Positions 1 to 12,600 of a DNA stretch of 64,000 bases are shown piece after piece. The notes under the pieces are model-generated. The model was not told the origin of the DNA and did not search any database. It saw nothing but the letters and a program-made list of their open reading frames with translations. The translations under genes were made by a program, and so were the position numbers. Location: the NCBI GenBank assembly GCA_910890315.1, contig CAJVGD010000017.1, positions 310,001 through 374,000 on the forward strand. Reading direction: 5' to 3'. Each line of letters opens with the position of its first letter. Positions within the stretch are counted from its first letter, which is position 1. Source of the stretch: Serendipita indica DSM 11827. Lineage: Eukaryota; Basidiomycota; Agaricomycetes; Sebacinales; Serendipitaceae.

Positions 1-266
1 GCACGTATCCAGAAAAGGCATTCAATGGATGATGCTTGCTCGCGTGGACGATTCCCGTTCAAATATTATCCACAGTTGTGCGACTTCCCAACTGATTCCC
101 ACTAGGCCAAGGCCGTAGGTCGAGAACTGTGTTTCGTGAGACTACGAACTCACCCCGACAACAGCCCGCCAGATGTGCGTTGCCCAGGTAAGTGTAATTA
201 CTTTCCGAGAATAATGTTCACCAAGTCTTGTATTCTCTTGGCCATCTTGTCGGTCGTCCTGCTGGT

Positions 267-273
267 TATAAAA
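267..273 (+). promoter_or_regulatory. TATA box of the AA9 gene
   Basis: TATAAAA lies 60 bp upstream of the ATG at 333. This is a usual distance for fungal secreted-enzyme genes. The assignment rests on motif and spacing only. Confidence 0.5.
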
Positions 274-332
274 GCAGCAGATTGCCGCCAAAGGTGAGTT
301 TCATCGACTGTTCGCTCGCTCTCTTCATCGTC

Positions 333-2194
333 ATGCTTTCCAAGGCATTTCTCCCTCTCTTATTCGCTGCTGTGGCATCGGCACATACCATCTTCCAAGT
401 ACGCGACTTGTTTGAGGTTGAATACTCGCTCAAGGTAGATTAGGAGCTTCACGTAAATGGAGTTAGTCAAGGACACAAGTATGTGACCCCAACTCTTTGA
501 CTATTCTCCTCATTATGCCATAGAGTCGGCATCCGCTATCCGAACTATAACGGAGTGCGTCCCCTTGTATCGTAGAATACGTGAACGCTCATCTATCTAG
601 CCCATCACGGATGTCACTTCCAACGACATCATCTGCAACGGTGGACCAAACCCTCTCGTTACTGTACGTGTGTTGACTCGGACCATATCCCACTAACGAT
701 CCATAGCCTTACTCCAACACCATCATCAACGTTCCAGCTGGCGCGTAAGTCCGCACAGACCCCTCGAAATAGCGTGGCTCACCAATTACCTAAGAACTCT
801 GACTGCAGAGTGGCATCACGATATTACCGGGGCGAACCCTTCCGATGCTTCGGACCCAGTCGACCCAACCCACAAAGTACGCCCAAACAGAATTAATCAC
901 TTGCATACTAAATTTTCGGCACAGGGGCCTATCATGGCCTATCTGTGAGCTCTTTATTCTGTTTAGGATATCCCTACTCATTCCGACAAGTGCAAAAGTA
1001 GACAGCGCCTTACAAACAAGCGTGACAGGAGTAGGTTTAACTATGGCAGTAATTATAGTCGCTGACTCGCCAATAGCTGAAGTGGTTCAAGATCTGGGAA
1101 GGTCAGTATGCATGATTACGGTAAAGAGTTTCTAAAATCACGTAGATGGTCTTGGATCCGACGGGAAATGGGCTGTAAGTGGCACTGACTTAGCAAATAT
1201 GATTGCTCAGTAATTCTAGGTCGACAAACTCATCGCAAATAAGGGCAAAGTTAGCTTCCCCGTCCCAAGTTGCATCCCTCCTGGCAGTACGTCTTGATGG
1301 CTCCTGTCTTCTCCACTCTTGACGAAAATAGATTACTTCCTTCGTGTCGAGCTTGTGGCCCTCCACGGTGCTGGATCGTACGTGTTTCTCACTCTTCAAT
1401 AACCTGGTCGCTAATCATGCATAGGTATCCTGGTGCCCAGTTCTATGTAGGTGCTTGTCAATATTACCCTATACTCGCTGACCAGTTTATAGATGGAATG
1501 TGCTCAAATCAACATCACGTATGTGAATCACAAATGAAAATCCTTTATCTTAACCGTTCATAATAGTGGTGGTGGATCTGCGTCTCCTCCCACGGTTTCG
1601 TTCCCTGGAGCGTACTCAGGTTCGTTCAAAACATTTGTGACCATGCCATTCTAAAGCTTTGTGACAGGCACAGATCCTGGAATTACCATCAGGTAAGCGG
1701 CTTCGTTCCGGCTAAGGGATTCACTGACAGCTTTTCCTTGGCTTTTAATATTAGCATCTACGTGAGTTTCATATCAGCTTTGCTCCTTACCGTCTGCTTA
1801 TCTACGCAGTATCCTCCTGTTACAAACTATATCATTCCTGGACCACGGCCATTCACCTGTGGTGGATCCAATACGAGCGTCACTCCAACCTCATCTACAA
1901 GCTCCCGTGTCTCCAGCTCGACCTCGAGTTCTCGTTCTTCCAGCACGTCCAGTCGCGCATCAACCACTTCTTCAGCGGCGACGGGTAGCCAGACACTCTA
2001 TGGTGCGTCCACGTTCATCTGATATTCAACATTGATTCATGTCTTTCAGGTCAATGTGGTGGTCAAGGATGGACGGGTCCAACGACCTGTGCCTCTGGCA
2101 CGTGCAAGGTCTCCAACCAGTTCTATAGTAAGAGCCAAAGCAAAATTGTCAAATACCGCACTAACATATTTTCACAGGCCAGTGCCTGCCTTGA
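333..2194 (+). CDS. AA9 lytic polysaccharide monooxygenase with C-terminal CBM1
   Basis: This is a secreted copper enzyme that cleaves cellulose oxidatively. The first exon encodes a signal peptide ending in AVASA followed by HTIFQ, so the mature protein starts with the histidine that forms half of the AA9 histidine brace. The second brace histidine fits the EWHHD segment after the intron near 745-808. Further AA9 blocks are readable across short introns: [40 protein letters not shown] and YPGAQFYMECAQI. A Ser/Thr/Arg-rich linker (about 1890-1995) leads to a CBM1 with [13 protein letters not shown] and a final QCLP before TGA. The gene is broken by more than ten introns of about 50 nt in 1.86 kb. 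All splice junctions checked by eye keep frame, so it looks intact. A TATA box stands 60 bp upstream. Confidence 0.93.
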
Positions 2195-3472
2195 GGGGCA
2201 TTTCTGGCAATGTACGGCATGTATCTTTGCTAGCACATCGTATTCCTGCAAGGCACACTCTCTTTCATTCATACATCCTTAAGCATCCATGAATTTTGTT
2301 GAAAACACCGTATTTATAATTGCTTTAGTCTGCATACTAGAGATCTAGCCAGATCAAATGCGCTTGTTTTATTACTGTGGCTCTGGGGTCAACTATTAAA
2401 TCGACCACGAGATGGGAACCTTTACTTTTGCTTGGTCCATGTTTGCCTTGTAACGTATTCGCGATGTATATGAGCAAAGCACAGTGACAGGACAGTCTTA
2501 CTCCACCAGCACTTCGCCAAAGGATCATTGAATTAGGTTATGAGACCGCTTCACAGCTGGCTGCAGCCATTTCATGCTATCTGATCAGCGAAATGCTTAT
2601 ATGGCTCTCGTGTCCATGTCAGTCGAGGTCCAAAGGATTGGAAAATCCCTTCTGATAGGCTTCAAGCGAGCAAGTCGTCGAGGAAATAGCAACTTCTACT
2701 TGCGGACGAGTTTGCTAGAGCCAATAAACATTCATCGCATCGCGTCGCGTGGATGTCTCCTCTGAGTGAAGAGCTCCATGGCCTGTCGCTGTGCAACTAG
2801 TTGCCACTATCTTCAACTCCTCATGGAGTTGAACGCCAAGGAGCAGTTGGTGCATGCATCCCGTTCATTTCTTTGTGATGTCTCTGTGAACCCGAGGGGA
2901 CGGAGGACGACTCGCGTATGATACGAGGCAGATAAAGAGAGATAGTATAACAGTACGTTGTTAATCTGCCGCGGTTGTGACCGCGGTCGAGGTCGGGTCC
3001 AAGATGCGTTCGGGGGAGGCTGGGTTGCAGACTACGAATTTATAGGGGCGGCCCAACTTATTCAAATAGTCAAATCTGAATTGGTTTGGTGAGCAGTGTG
3101 ACTTACTGACTGCGGAACAGCCAGCGCAAAGGACTATGGCCATAATTTGGAGTGGCATTGGCAATAATTACTGAAAAGGCCAGTAAGGACACAGCACCCT
3201 CGAATCCAACTAGTACTAGAGTGAGAGCCAACGGCCAAGGGCACGCCAGTGTTTGAAAGAGGTTTCTGGGAGCGCGTGGAATGTACCTTGGTTGGTCTTT
3301 GCCTTATTATATTGACAAAGTTTCAGAAATCGATCTATAGCTTGGCTATCGACGGTCCCAAATTGATTCGGGTGGCCAGATTACATAACAAGGCTCGCTC
3401 AGTAAGCTTTGAACCTGACCGCTGCCAGTCGGTTCTGAGAATCCATTGGCACGCCGGTGGAGTGTCTTAGAA
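2195..3472. other. Intergenic, no supported gene
   Basis: This 1.3-kb stretch separates the AA9 gene from the DDB1 homologue. It must hold the AA9 3' end and the DDB1 promoter. Short open frames on both strands show no recognisable domain. One minus-strand frame (2961-3158, 65 codons from its ATG) begins with a hydrophobic stretch, but nothing else supports it. Confidence 0.5.
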
Positions 3473-6400
3473 ATGCATATCGTATCGACATATCTACCTC
3501 CAACAGCAGCGTCACATGCCGTCAAATGCAACCTAGGAGATGACCTGCTGGTCGTGGCCAGGATCAACCGTCTGGACCTGTACATGCTCAGATCCACTGG
3601 AATTCAGCATGTCAGCTCGTTGGAACTGCTTCCAAGGGTTGTCGCACTCCATGAGATTTCGCCAGAGGTACGACTCTACCGTCTCTGATCTTTCCTCAAC
3701 TTCTTTCTTTCTAGGATGGCGTATCCGCTCTACTAGCGATCACTGACCACCCAGATTGCTCTGCTTTGGTGCTCGAGTACTCGCCCAAGCAACGTAATCT
3801 TGTCGTGTCGTCCTCGCAGAAGCTTGTCCTCCCGTACGGTCGACCCCTGTCCGGTTGCGTCAACTGTGCTATCTCACCAGATGGTCGGCATGCGGCGATA
3901 GCACTCTTCCAAGGCACGATGACCATTCTCTCGTTTACTCGCGAAAAAGGCGTCGCTCGAATTGCAAGAAAGGTGGACTCTGCGTGAGCACTTTATTTCA
4001 CGTGTACTTTATCTGGACTGATTATCATAGTATTCGCGAGCTCCTGCTCCTCTCGTTTGCCTTTCTCCCACTCCCCGCACAGGATGGAATCGCCATCTCG
4101 TTGCTGCATAAATCGTATACGGGATCCAGACATATATCGACACGAGGCGTTGATCTGGATACACTTGACATTTCCGCTGAGGGTTCATCCATCGAGCTTC
4201 GAGAAGAGGACGAACCGACCAGAATGATATGTGTTCCTCGCGCAGCAAGCAAACCCGGTGGACTTTTACTCTTTGGACCCGACTGTACAATATTTTACCA
4301 GGCGGACAAGCTCCACAAAATGCAATCGCCGGCCAAGAGTAGACGAACATCGACACGACAGCCGGATCTTTACGAAGAATGGAAATACTCTGACGTCTCT
4401 GGGTAATGCTGCTACCTACTCTTAGATGAGGCTCTGATTTTCCGCTAGCTACGGCTTCATTGACGAGTCCCGTCTATTATTAAGCGACAAATATGGCAAG
4501 CTTGTATTGCTCGCCTTGGATAACGACCCAAAGAAGATACCGGCTGGTGCCATCAATATTCACCTCTTGGGGGAGGTAAGAGCTTTGTACGCTCTTCTCA
4601 ACCCTTTATTTGACGGGAGAGCAGGCCTCTGCAGGTAGCTGTATTGCATATCTCAACGCTGGTGTCATCTTCATTGGTTCCGAAACCGGAGATTCTCAAT
4701 TAATGAAGATCACTTCCAGCGGCAAGTTGGAGGTCATCGACACATTTAGCAATACCGCTCCAATTGCCGATGCAGTTCTTGCAGATCTGGACAATACTGG
4801 TGACCACGTTGTAGTGACTTGTTCAGGAAACGGAAGAACTGGGTCACTGCGTACAATCCGAAGTGGTGCAAATATCGAGGAATTGGCATCTATGGAGACT
4901 TCTATACCGATTAAGAACATCTTTCCCCTCCAAGAGACCTCTGGGTAATCTCTTCATTTCAGCACAAAACTATCCCTAATGCTCTTTAGGACATCACATC
5001 TCTACATGCTCATCTCTTATGATCAAGAAACAAAGTTGGTGGATGCAAGGGAAGCTCCAAGACTGAGCGAACTCTCAGCTCACCAGTTCCCTGGTGTCGC
5101 TCGTGAATTCCCGACTCTCGCTGCTGGGAATGTTCGGCGAACCATATTTGATACCACCACGCTCGCAGTTCAAGTCACGACGAGAGCTGCAATTCTCTTT
5201 GATGTGCAATCTGGCGCGGAATACTGTCGATGGTCAGGGAGCATTACGACCGCCAGTGTTTCTGGAGATGCCGTCTGTCTTGGCCTGCGAGGAGGAAAAG
5301 TCATCGCGCTCAAAGTCGACATCGAAGCGGCCAAGCTTGTGACACAGTGAGCATCGTTCTTCGACCTCGCTCACATCTATAACATTTGTACAGGGCCGAG
5401 CGCAATTTTGACAAGGAAATCTCGACGCTCTCAATTGAGCCCATCCAATCAGGCGAGGTGACGTCAAACGTGGTCGTGATTGGATTTTGGGAAGATTTCC
5501 TCGTAAAGATTTGCCAGCTTCATAACCTGGCACAAGTGGGCGAAGATATCGAGACACCTCATACACCGCACTCCGTCCTCGCATGGAACTTTGGCGATAG
5601 GAAAGAAGGTCTTTACCTTCTCGTTGGTACTGGAAACGGTCATATTCTTTCAGTGAAGCTCAAGGAGACTAAGAACCGTGTATTGGCGACGAGTAGACGC
5701 ACTGTCGTTCTAGGGGATAGACCAGTCCTGTTGCACCGATGTAGCATTGCCGGTGCAGAAGTCATAATGGCCACTGGCAGCAGAGCCATGCTTCTTTCGT
5801 GGAGCAATGGACGAATTGCACAACATCACGTCAATATCAAGGTAAGGCGCTCACTTTGGACATCCAACCCATCTCATTTACTCTCCAGAACATCGAAAGC
5901 GTGGCGCCATTTACCTCGTCTGCGTTTGGCGACGCCTTGATATTCAAGCTCACAAAAGGCTTGAGTATTGCTCGCATAGGAAAACTCGAAAAGCTCAAGA
6001 TTGACTCCGTGCGTAGGAAGCCTACTTCTTGAGTACTGCTGAGCATAAGCAGGTGTCGTTGGGATACGATGTCCCAAACACTCTTGCATATCATCCTGAC
6101 ATCAAGGCGTTTGCCGTTGGCTGTTTGCGGACAGAGCCGTCACTCAATGGCGCTTCGGACAACATTGGCAGCTCGTTCAAACTGATTGATGCTCTCACCT
6201 TTGAGTGTAGGTGGCCTCTTTTCGCGTTAGCGGGTCTCTAATTTTATCAGTCCTCAACTCGCATTCGTTCCCACCAAATGAAGAGGTTACAAAGGTGATC
6301 GTGGGGGATTTGGTAATGGGAGACAAGCAAGAGAGATATATCATTGTCGGTACTGCGATCTGGGAGGACGAAGAGGGTAGTGAGCCGACAAAGGGTCGCA

Positions 6401-7514
6401 TATTGCTGTTCCGTGCCAGCCTCAGCAAGGGTATGCAAGTGGGCTCGGGAGCAGCAAATGCGCCACCACCGGTCCTGACTCTCGTGTTGGAGCAAGACAT
6501 CCCAGGTAGCGCTGTCGGTCTTGCTGTGGTAGATCATCGACTCGCCATCATCGTCAATACTATCGTGCGCACCTTTTTTTTGTTTCCATTGTCTTGCTCA
6601 TGCTAGACTAGGTCGTCGTCTATGAGCTTCGACGAACACCGACGGCTCAAGGCCTCGAGCTCAAAGCTGTCGACCAATGGATCCATAATTACGCCATCTG
6701 GAGTATTGTACCAGCAGGCGACTCGCGTGTAGTGATTGGAGACGCGCTTCAGTCTGCGACGACATTACGCTGGAATGGGACCAAACTTGAAGTGGTTGCA
6801 AAGGACTGGACGACCGTCAACTCGCTCAACGTTACCGCAGATGAGACATATGTGATCCAATCAGATGTGAGTAAATGCTATATCCTGTCACGTTACTGAC
6901 CTATTCCACCAGATTGATGGTAACCTCATGTCGTACAAACCAGAGCCTCCTATCCTCCAACAGACGGGACATTACCATTTTGGAGAGACGATCAGTTGCT
7001 TGGTCCCTGGTATGTTATCTTGTGCAATCTCGGAGATATACTAATATGACCTACTCAGGCTCTATTCGGTCCAGGAGCAACCAAAATGGCTCCATAGTAG
7101 CAGCAAAGCACGTCTTGCTTACACCAGGGGGACGCATCAGTCTGATTCAAGAGATTCTCGACGAAGAAAAGGAAATGACACTCCTCGCTATCGAGAGGAA
7201 CATGAGTGCAGCGCTGAAAGCGGAACGCGACCATTACGACGTCGGGAGGTAAGCGCCGTTTCCTTTGTTGATACGTGGTTTAAATGTTTCTTAGCTGGCG
7301 AGCGCCTCATGTCAACACGCGGAGAGTGATCACCTCGGAAGAGCCTCTACAGAGCTATGGGTTCCTCGACGGCGACATTCTATCACATGCACTCGAGTTG
7401 GACCCGGATTCTGAAATGGCCAAACGACTCCTCAGTGGCAGTAGAGAAGCAGAAAAATTAGATATGACATTTAGCGAAGTACGCGGCTTGTTGGAAGAGG
7501 TACTAGCTGTGTGA
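3473..7514 (+). CDS. DDB1: DDB1 homologue (CUL4 adaptor / CPSF-A family)
   Basis: This is the three-beta-propeller scaffold that links substrate receptors to the CUL4 ubiquitin ligase and acts in UV-damage repair. The reading follows DDB1 in order. The N-terminal MMS1-like propeller has [15 protein letters not shown], followed by [12 protein letters not shown]. The middle part has [20 protein letters not shown] and [20 protein letters not shown]. The late propeller has [20 protein letters not shown] and [14 protein letters not shown]. The CPSF-A C-terminus has [11 protein letters not shown] followed by [12 protein letters not shown]. About a dozen introns of roughly 50 nt split it. The protein should be around 1,100 residues, which matches the family. 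The ATG at 3473 is the first that gives the family N-terminus ([10 protein letters not shown]). Its 3' end lies 90 bp from the convergent SOD gene. Rse1/CPSF160 are relatives but fit less well. Confidence 0.93.
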
Positions 7515-7604
7515 CCATTACGACTACAAGGTTCGTGCTGTGTATAGAATCTGTATAATAACATGTGCTTCAGCCCTAACGTCCGGATGTGATTGAACCC
7601 GCGC

Positions 7605-8401
7605 TCATGGAGCCAAACCTGTGCAGGGGTCAATTTGTGGGCAGAGTAGAAGATTTTGTGTTTACCGATGATACCACAAGCCAGGCGTGCCCCTGCGTGA
7701 CCGGTCGTAAGGCTGTCCGATTGGCCTCCTTTACCAAAATCATCTGTGCCCTATTCATCGTTAGCGACAAGAACTTCCACCCCGTTCGGCGACATACCGC
7801 ATGAACGACGAGACCACGACTGTTTATCGTCAGAAAGGGGTATTTGAAGGAATAAGTTTCGCTCACCCGACCACGCTCAAATGACCACGGAGAGAGATGA
7901 ACCAGTCTTCAAAGTTGAGAGTTGCCGTCCCATTGTTGTCCGTCTGCACGTTTCCGAGGTCTCCAACGTGCCTAACGGGATCATTGGGTCCACCATGCGT
8001 CTGGTTGAACGGATTAAAGTGAGTGCCGGTGGAATTGCAGCCGCCGCTGAGGTCGCCAAATGTGCTACAATTCGTATACAGATCAGAAAAAGAGAAGAGG
8101 GAACATGAGTTTTGGCGTACTGGACATGGAAGCCACGCTTTGCGTTTGCAGTGAGGCCTTGGATTGTGCCGGTGATTTTCACTTTGGAGTGAGGCTTGTC
8201 TTGTTGGAAGTAGACTGTTCCGGAAACACCAGACGTCCCAGTCAACACGGCGACGGCCTATGGTATTGTTTAGGGTCTTTGATGGCGCGAGAAGGTGATG
8301 GGACGTACCTTGACCGGAGTGTTGTGCGCCGCTGCATAGGTTACAAATGTGAGGCAGACGAGGAGCTTGACGAAGTACGAGATGGTTGAACGCGCGTGCA
8401 T
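7605..8401 (-). CDS. Secreted Cu/Zn superoxide dismutase
   Basis: Converts superoxide to hydrogen peroxide and oxygen, here probably outside the cell. The first exon gives [19 protein letters not shown] and further hydrophobic residues ending in [11 protein letters not shown], a signal peptide. Across introns follow [70 protein letters not shown] and ARLACGIIG. These contain the expected copper and zinc histidines, the zinc aspartate and both cysteines of the conserved disulfide. The last exon adds LAP before the stop. About six introns. A TATA box lies some 52 bp upstream of the ATG. It is followed on the same strand by a second SOD gene, so the pair looks like a tandem duplication that diverged in localisation. 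Confidence 0.92.
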
Positions 8402-8452
8402 GGTGAGGATTTCTGGGGGTGTGGGTCAAACAGGGTGTCAACATCCGTCATC

Positions 8453-8460
8453 TTTATATA
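8453..8460 (-). promoter_or_regulatory. TATA box of the secreted SOD gene
   Basis: TATATAAA on the minus strand lies about 52 bp upstream of the ATG at 8401. Support is motif plus spacing. Confidence 0.45.
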
Positions 8461-8719
8461 CGCGCTCCACTGCCTCGTGGATGCGATGCTTGGGAAGTGA
8501 ATCGAAATGTCAGGCATTCGAGACGGAGACATTCTCACAAAATGCGAAGCGCGCGGCTGTATTGAGATGGTGGGCTTCCTGTGTAACACAAAGCAACTGC
8601 GAGAGCGGACTTAAACCCGGTAACTTGAATCATTGGATCGGAAATTTTAGTGCTTCTGCTAGAGGGTATGCGGCTATAAAAGGTGGGAAATACCAAGCTC
8701 GCGTTCGGCACGGCATATG

Positions 8720-9598
8720 TCACGCCAGTGTTCTGGATACACCTGCAAGGGCATCAGTTTGTCAAGAGTAGGCGATGGAGCGTTACCAATGACCCCGCAG
8801 GCGGCTCTTCCGCCCGCGTTTCCCGTCTTGAGGCTCTCATCGTTTCCTCCCCTTCCAAGGTCATCTGTGCCCTAAATAATGTCAACAGATGACGGCCAGT
8901 ATGTAAATTGACAAACCTTGTGAATTACTACTGCTCGTCTGTTCGACTTTGTTAGCGTATACCAAGAATAACTCGGCAAGGCAGTGATTACCCAATGATA
9001 CTCCAAGGTCCACTGAGCGTAATGAGATTGTCTTCAAAGTCGAGATGCACAACACCATGCTTGTCGCTCTTTACATTGCCCAGATCGCCGACATGCCGCT
9101 TCAAGTCTGAGGGGCCACCATGTGTTTGAGATGTAGGATTGAAATGAGAGCCAGTAGAAGTGCAACCATCGGAGAGATCACCAAATTCACTGTCGAGCGG
9201 CTAAGGAGCGGTGTACGATGCATTATTAGACATACTGGATATGAAACCCGCGTAGACTATTCTTGTCGACACCTAGGATCTTTCCCGTGATTCTGACTTT
9301 GGAAAGACCAGACTGGCGAAAGTAGACTGTCCCATTGACTCCTGCGTCGCCTCGAAGGACGGCCGTTGCCTGTTTTGCGATGAATTATGATTAGCAAGCA
9401 TTAAAGAATACTTGCATAGATCCATTCTGGAGCCTGGAGAGTCGGAGTGGCAGGCTTTAGCGTGTAGAGGTACAGTAGAAGCAGCACAGTGGCAAGAACA
9501 GTCACGCCAGCAACAATTTTGGTGAGTGGAGAGTACTTGGAGTGTCTGTCGTTGTGCTCCAAATTGTCAAAGGATCTCGTCTTTGGAGATGGTGGCAT
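8720..9598 (-). CDS. Membrane-anchored Cu/Zn superoxide dismutase
   Basis: This is a second Cu/Zn SOD. The ATG at 9598 starts a 30-residue polar tail ([17 protein letters not shown]), then a single hydrophobic helix (about residues 30-47, [19 protein letters not shown]) and a short stem. The arrangement suggests a type II membrane protein with the SOD domain on the lumenal or outer side. The SOD domain keeps [73 protein letters not shown] and [10 protein letters not shown], so metal ligands and disulfide cysteines are present. The exact C-terminal end is uncertain. Splicing the last intron ends the protein at 8720; reading through ends it slightly further on. Its ATG is only 78 bp from that of the divergent antiporter gene. 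Confidence 0.87.
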
Positions 9599-9676
9599 GG
9601 TCGAGGACAAGGTCAGAACAAGGTGATAAGATAACTTTCCTCTTATGTATTATTCTAGTCTAATAGCAGCTCATCT

Positions 9677-12600
9677 ATGTCACCCGCCAGTGGTCTCGAG
9701 CACTTTGTCCCGACCATGTCCACCGCCGACGACGGTGGCCGCAGATCTCCTGGAGTTTCCACATCACCTGTGGGGATTCGACGTACAACAAGCCAGTGGA
9801 CAGATGCTCCATCCCAAAGCTATTTCCCTCCAACTTCGCCCAGTCGCCGTCCAGGAAACAGTCGGTTCCCGTCAAATGCAACGGGCGGCAACACGGCTTC
9901 AAATATCACAGTAAAGGGAAGGAAAAGGAGAGAAGTTCGTAGCGCCAGTCTGACAAGCTCACACCATGGCGGCTACGCAGCACCTCCCGGCAGCAGGCCA
10001 CGAACGACGGGTGCGTTTTCAGAGGAAGACGAGACGGAGACTATCGATGCCGTCGATTCTGCTGATGACAACGACGAACGTGCCGACGCATTCAGCGGCG
10101 ACGAGCATGACGAAGAGACCCAGACGCCAAAGTTGGGAGAGCAAGAAGAAGTCACCCTCAAGGAACGCCAGTCTCTCATCAACGATGAGCATCCCTTTGG
10201 TCTCCCAATCTGGAAACCAGCACTCTACCGCAAGTCGAGAACCGTCACGCGTGAAGCAGAGACGGCCTTGCATGGCGTTCCATCTGCATCTCGCGACCTC
10301 CTTATCCCCGGGAATATCCTCTGGACACTTCTCTTTGGCTGGTGGATTTCTCTCAGCTTTATCATCACCTCGTTGATCATGTACATCATTCCATTTGGAG
10401 CCAGAACATACGCCCCCGTCGTCTATGGTCTAGGGTGGTACTTATTCTGGCCATTTGGTCGCTACGTCGAAGGCGATCTTCCTCCTAGCGAGCCGCCCAC
10501 AGAGGAAGAGGAGAGCAATGGAGATGGCGAAGACGAGGACGAGCGACCTACTCGATCTAGGACTGTAAGTGGTCACTCCAATACTGGGACTGTTCGCCCT
10601 GGTGATGTCGGAGGACAATCCACCGTGCGCGCAATGCCGACGACCAACCAGCCTGGACAGCACGCCCAAGATGGTTCGTGGAATCCAGGTGAACTGTCTT
10701 CGCTCCTCGCTCCACAATCGGGACAGAAATCGTATGGCGCCACCCCATCTCAAACCACGCAATACAATACACTTCCTTCCCACAACTATGGCGTGTCCTC
10801 GTCCGAGTCGGAATGGACACTCTTTGGCAAGTGTGTCTACTATTTCTTCCTCGTCTTCAAGATTGCTCCGACCCTGCTCCTCGTCTGCACAATATGCTGG
10901 GCGTGTGTCTTCACGATCCCAATGGCAAAGCTGCAGTGGGAGCTCCTCAAGTATCTTTTCACCCGTCCGGAGAGCATTAGGTTCTGTTCTGCACCCAAAA
11001 TCCCCGTCGTCACACCTTCGACGAATGCTCCCGACACCATCGCAGAGGAAACCGAGGGCCAGGTGAATGGAGCAGCAGATTCAACACCAGTGAACCGCCC
11101 GTACCTCCTCAGACGTGCGACACTTCGAGCAGGACAGATTGCTCCATCTGGTTCTCCCAATTCTTCGGTGTTGCTTTGCATCTACCGGGCCATGGGTTTC
11201 AGGTATTACAAGTACACCGTCGGAGGAGTCAACATCATGTTCATCAATCTCATGCCCGTCGTCTTCTTTGTCATCCTGGACGGCCTCGTCTTACTCCCAT
11301 GGGTGGAGAAGAAGCACCATCATGGGGAGCACGTCGATCCATTCTTGAGATTTATTGGAAGCCAAGGCATGGTATTTGTCCTCAGCTTGGCAAGCGTGAT
11401 CCCGTTGAGTTACTTTATCGGCATGGCCGTGGCGAGTATCTCGGCTCAGAGTTCGATTGGGATGGGTGCCGTTATCAACGCGACATTTGGTTCCATCATT
11501 GAGATTATCCTCTATGCCATTGCCTTGACACAAGGTAAAGGACGGCTTGTCGAGGGGTCCATTGTGGGCAGTATTCTCGCTGGAGTCTTACTCATGCCGG
11601 GGGCTAGTATGTGCTCGATGGCATTGCGAAGAAAGGAGCAAGATTTTAATGCAAAGAGTGCGAGCGTGACGAGTACGATGCTCATCATGGCCATTTTTGG
11701 TACCCTTACGCCCACTCTGTTCTATTCGATCTATGGCAACGTACGTATATCTCAAGTTGTGACAGGCTTTTCTAACGCGCTCTACAGTTCCAACTCGTTT
11801 GTGAAGGATGCCCTGATGGTACCGTTGGCCACCCGACCATTCCGACCAACAGTTCGACATTGGACGTCTTGAGTGGTGGCATCGCGGTTGATCCCCCATG
11901 GATATGCAAGCATTGCTACTATGCACACCCGAATCCCGTCACCGATCCCTTTTACCAAGAGACGGTGAAGCCCCTGATGTACTTCTGCGCAATCATCCTC
12001 GTTCTGGTACGTCACATGCTTCAAAACGAGCCTCTTTCCTAACGAGACCTTATAGTCATATCTCATCGGTCTCTGGTTCTCTCTTCGCACGCATGCATCG
12101 CAAATCTGGCAGAATCCACGCCAATTGATGGAGCCTCATCCACTTGACTTGAACGCCCCAGGAGGTACTGGCCGCATGTCACTCTACCACCGCCTACTAC
12201 ACATGCCATCTGGTCTACCTTCATATCGTCACTCCGAATCGCAAAACCGAAGGTCAGGCTCACAAGCTCGGCCTGAGTCTGTCCCTCGTCGACCCATGTC
12301 CCTGCGTAGAAAAGCGAGTGCAGCAACGACAGCAACGACGACTGGAGACAGCATCTATGGGGGTAGTCTCATTAGTCGAGGGGATAGCACCGTGCGCCTC
12401 CACGATCCACAACAGCCTCCTTCCCACATCACCCTCCCACCGTCTCCGACCGCCAATCGCCGGATCGGTCCTGCGCTCCCTACGGGAGCAGGATACACAC
12501 CCATCATTGAAACTGTCTCTCAAGCAACAAAGGCCGCTGTCGATCCCATGGTCCTCCCTCCGCCGACACTAACCGTTTCTGGCACGTCTGGCGAGCCTAC

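Noticed and set aside
2961-3164. Minus-strand frame of about 65 codons with a hydrophobic start, looking like a small secreted protein
   Set aside because: Its possible intron (TCAG/GTAAGT to TTCAG) would put the rest out of frame, it has no domain and lies in the DDB1 promoter region; left as non-genic.
8349-8771. Plus-strand frame of 140 codons between the two SOD genes
   Set aside because: It lies over the secreted SOD start and promoter on the other strand and shows no protein motif.
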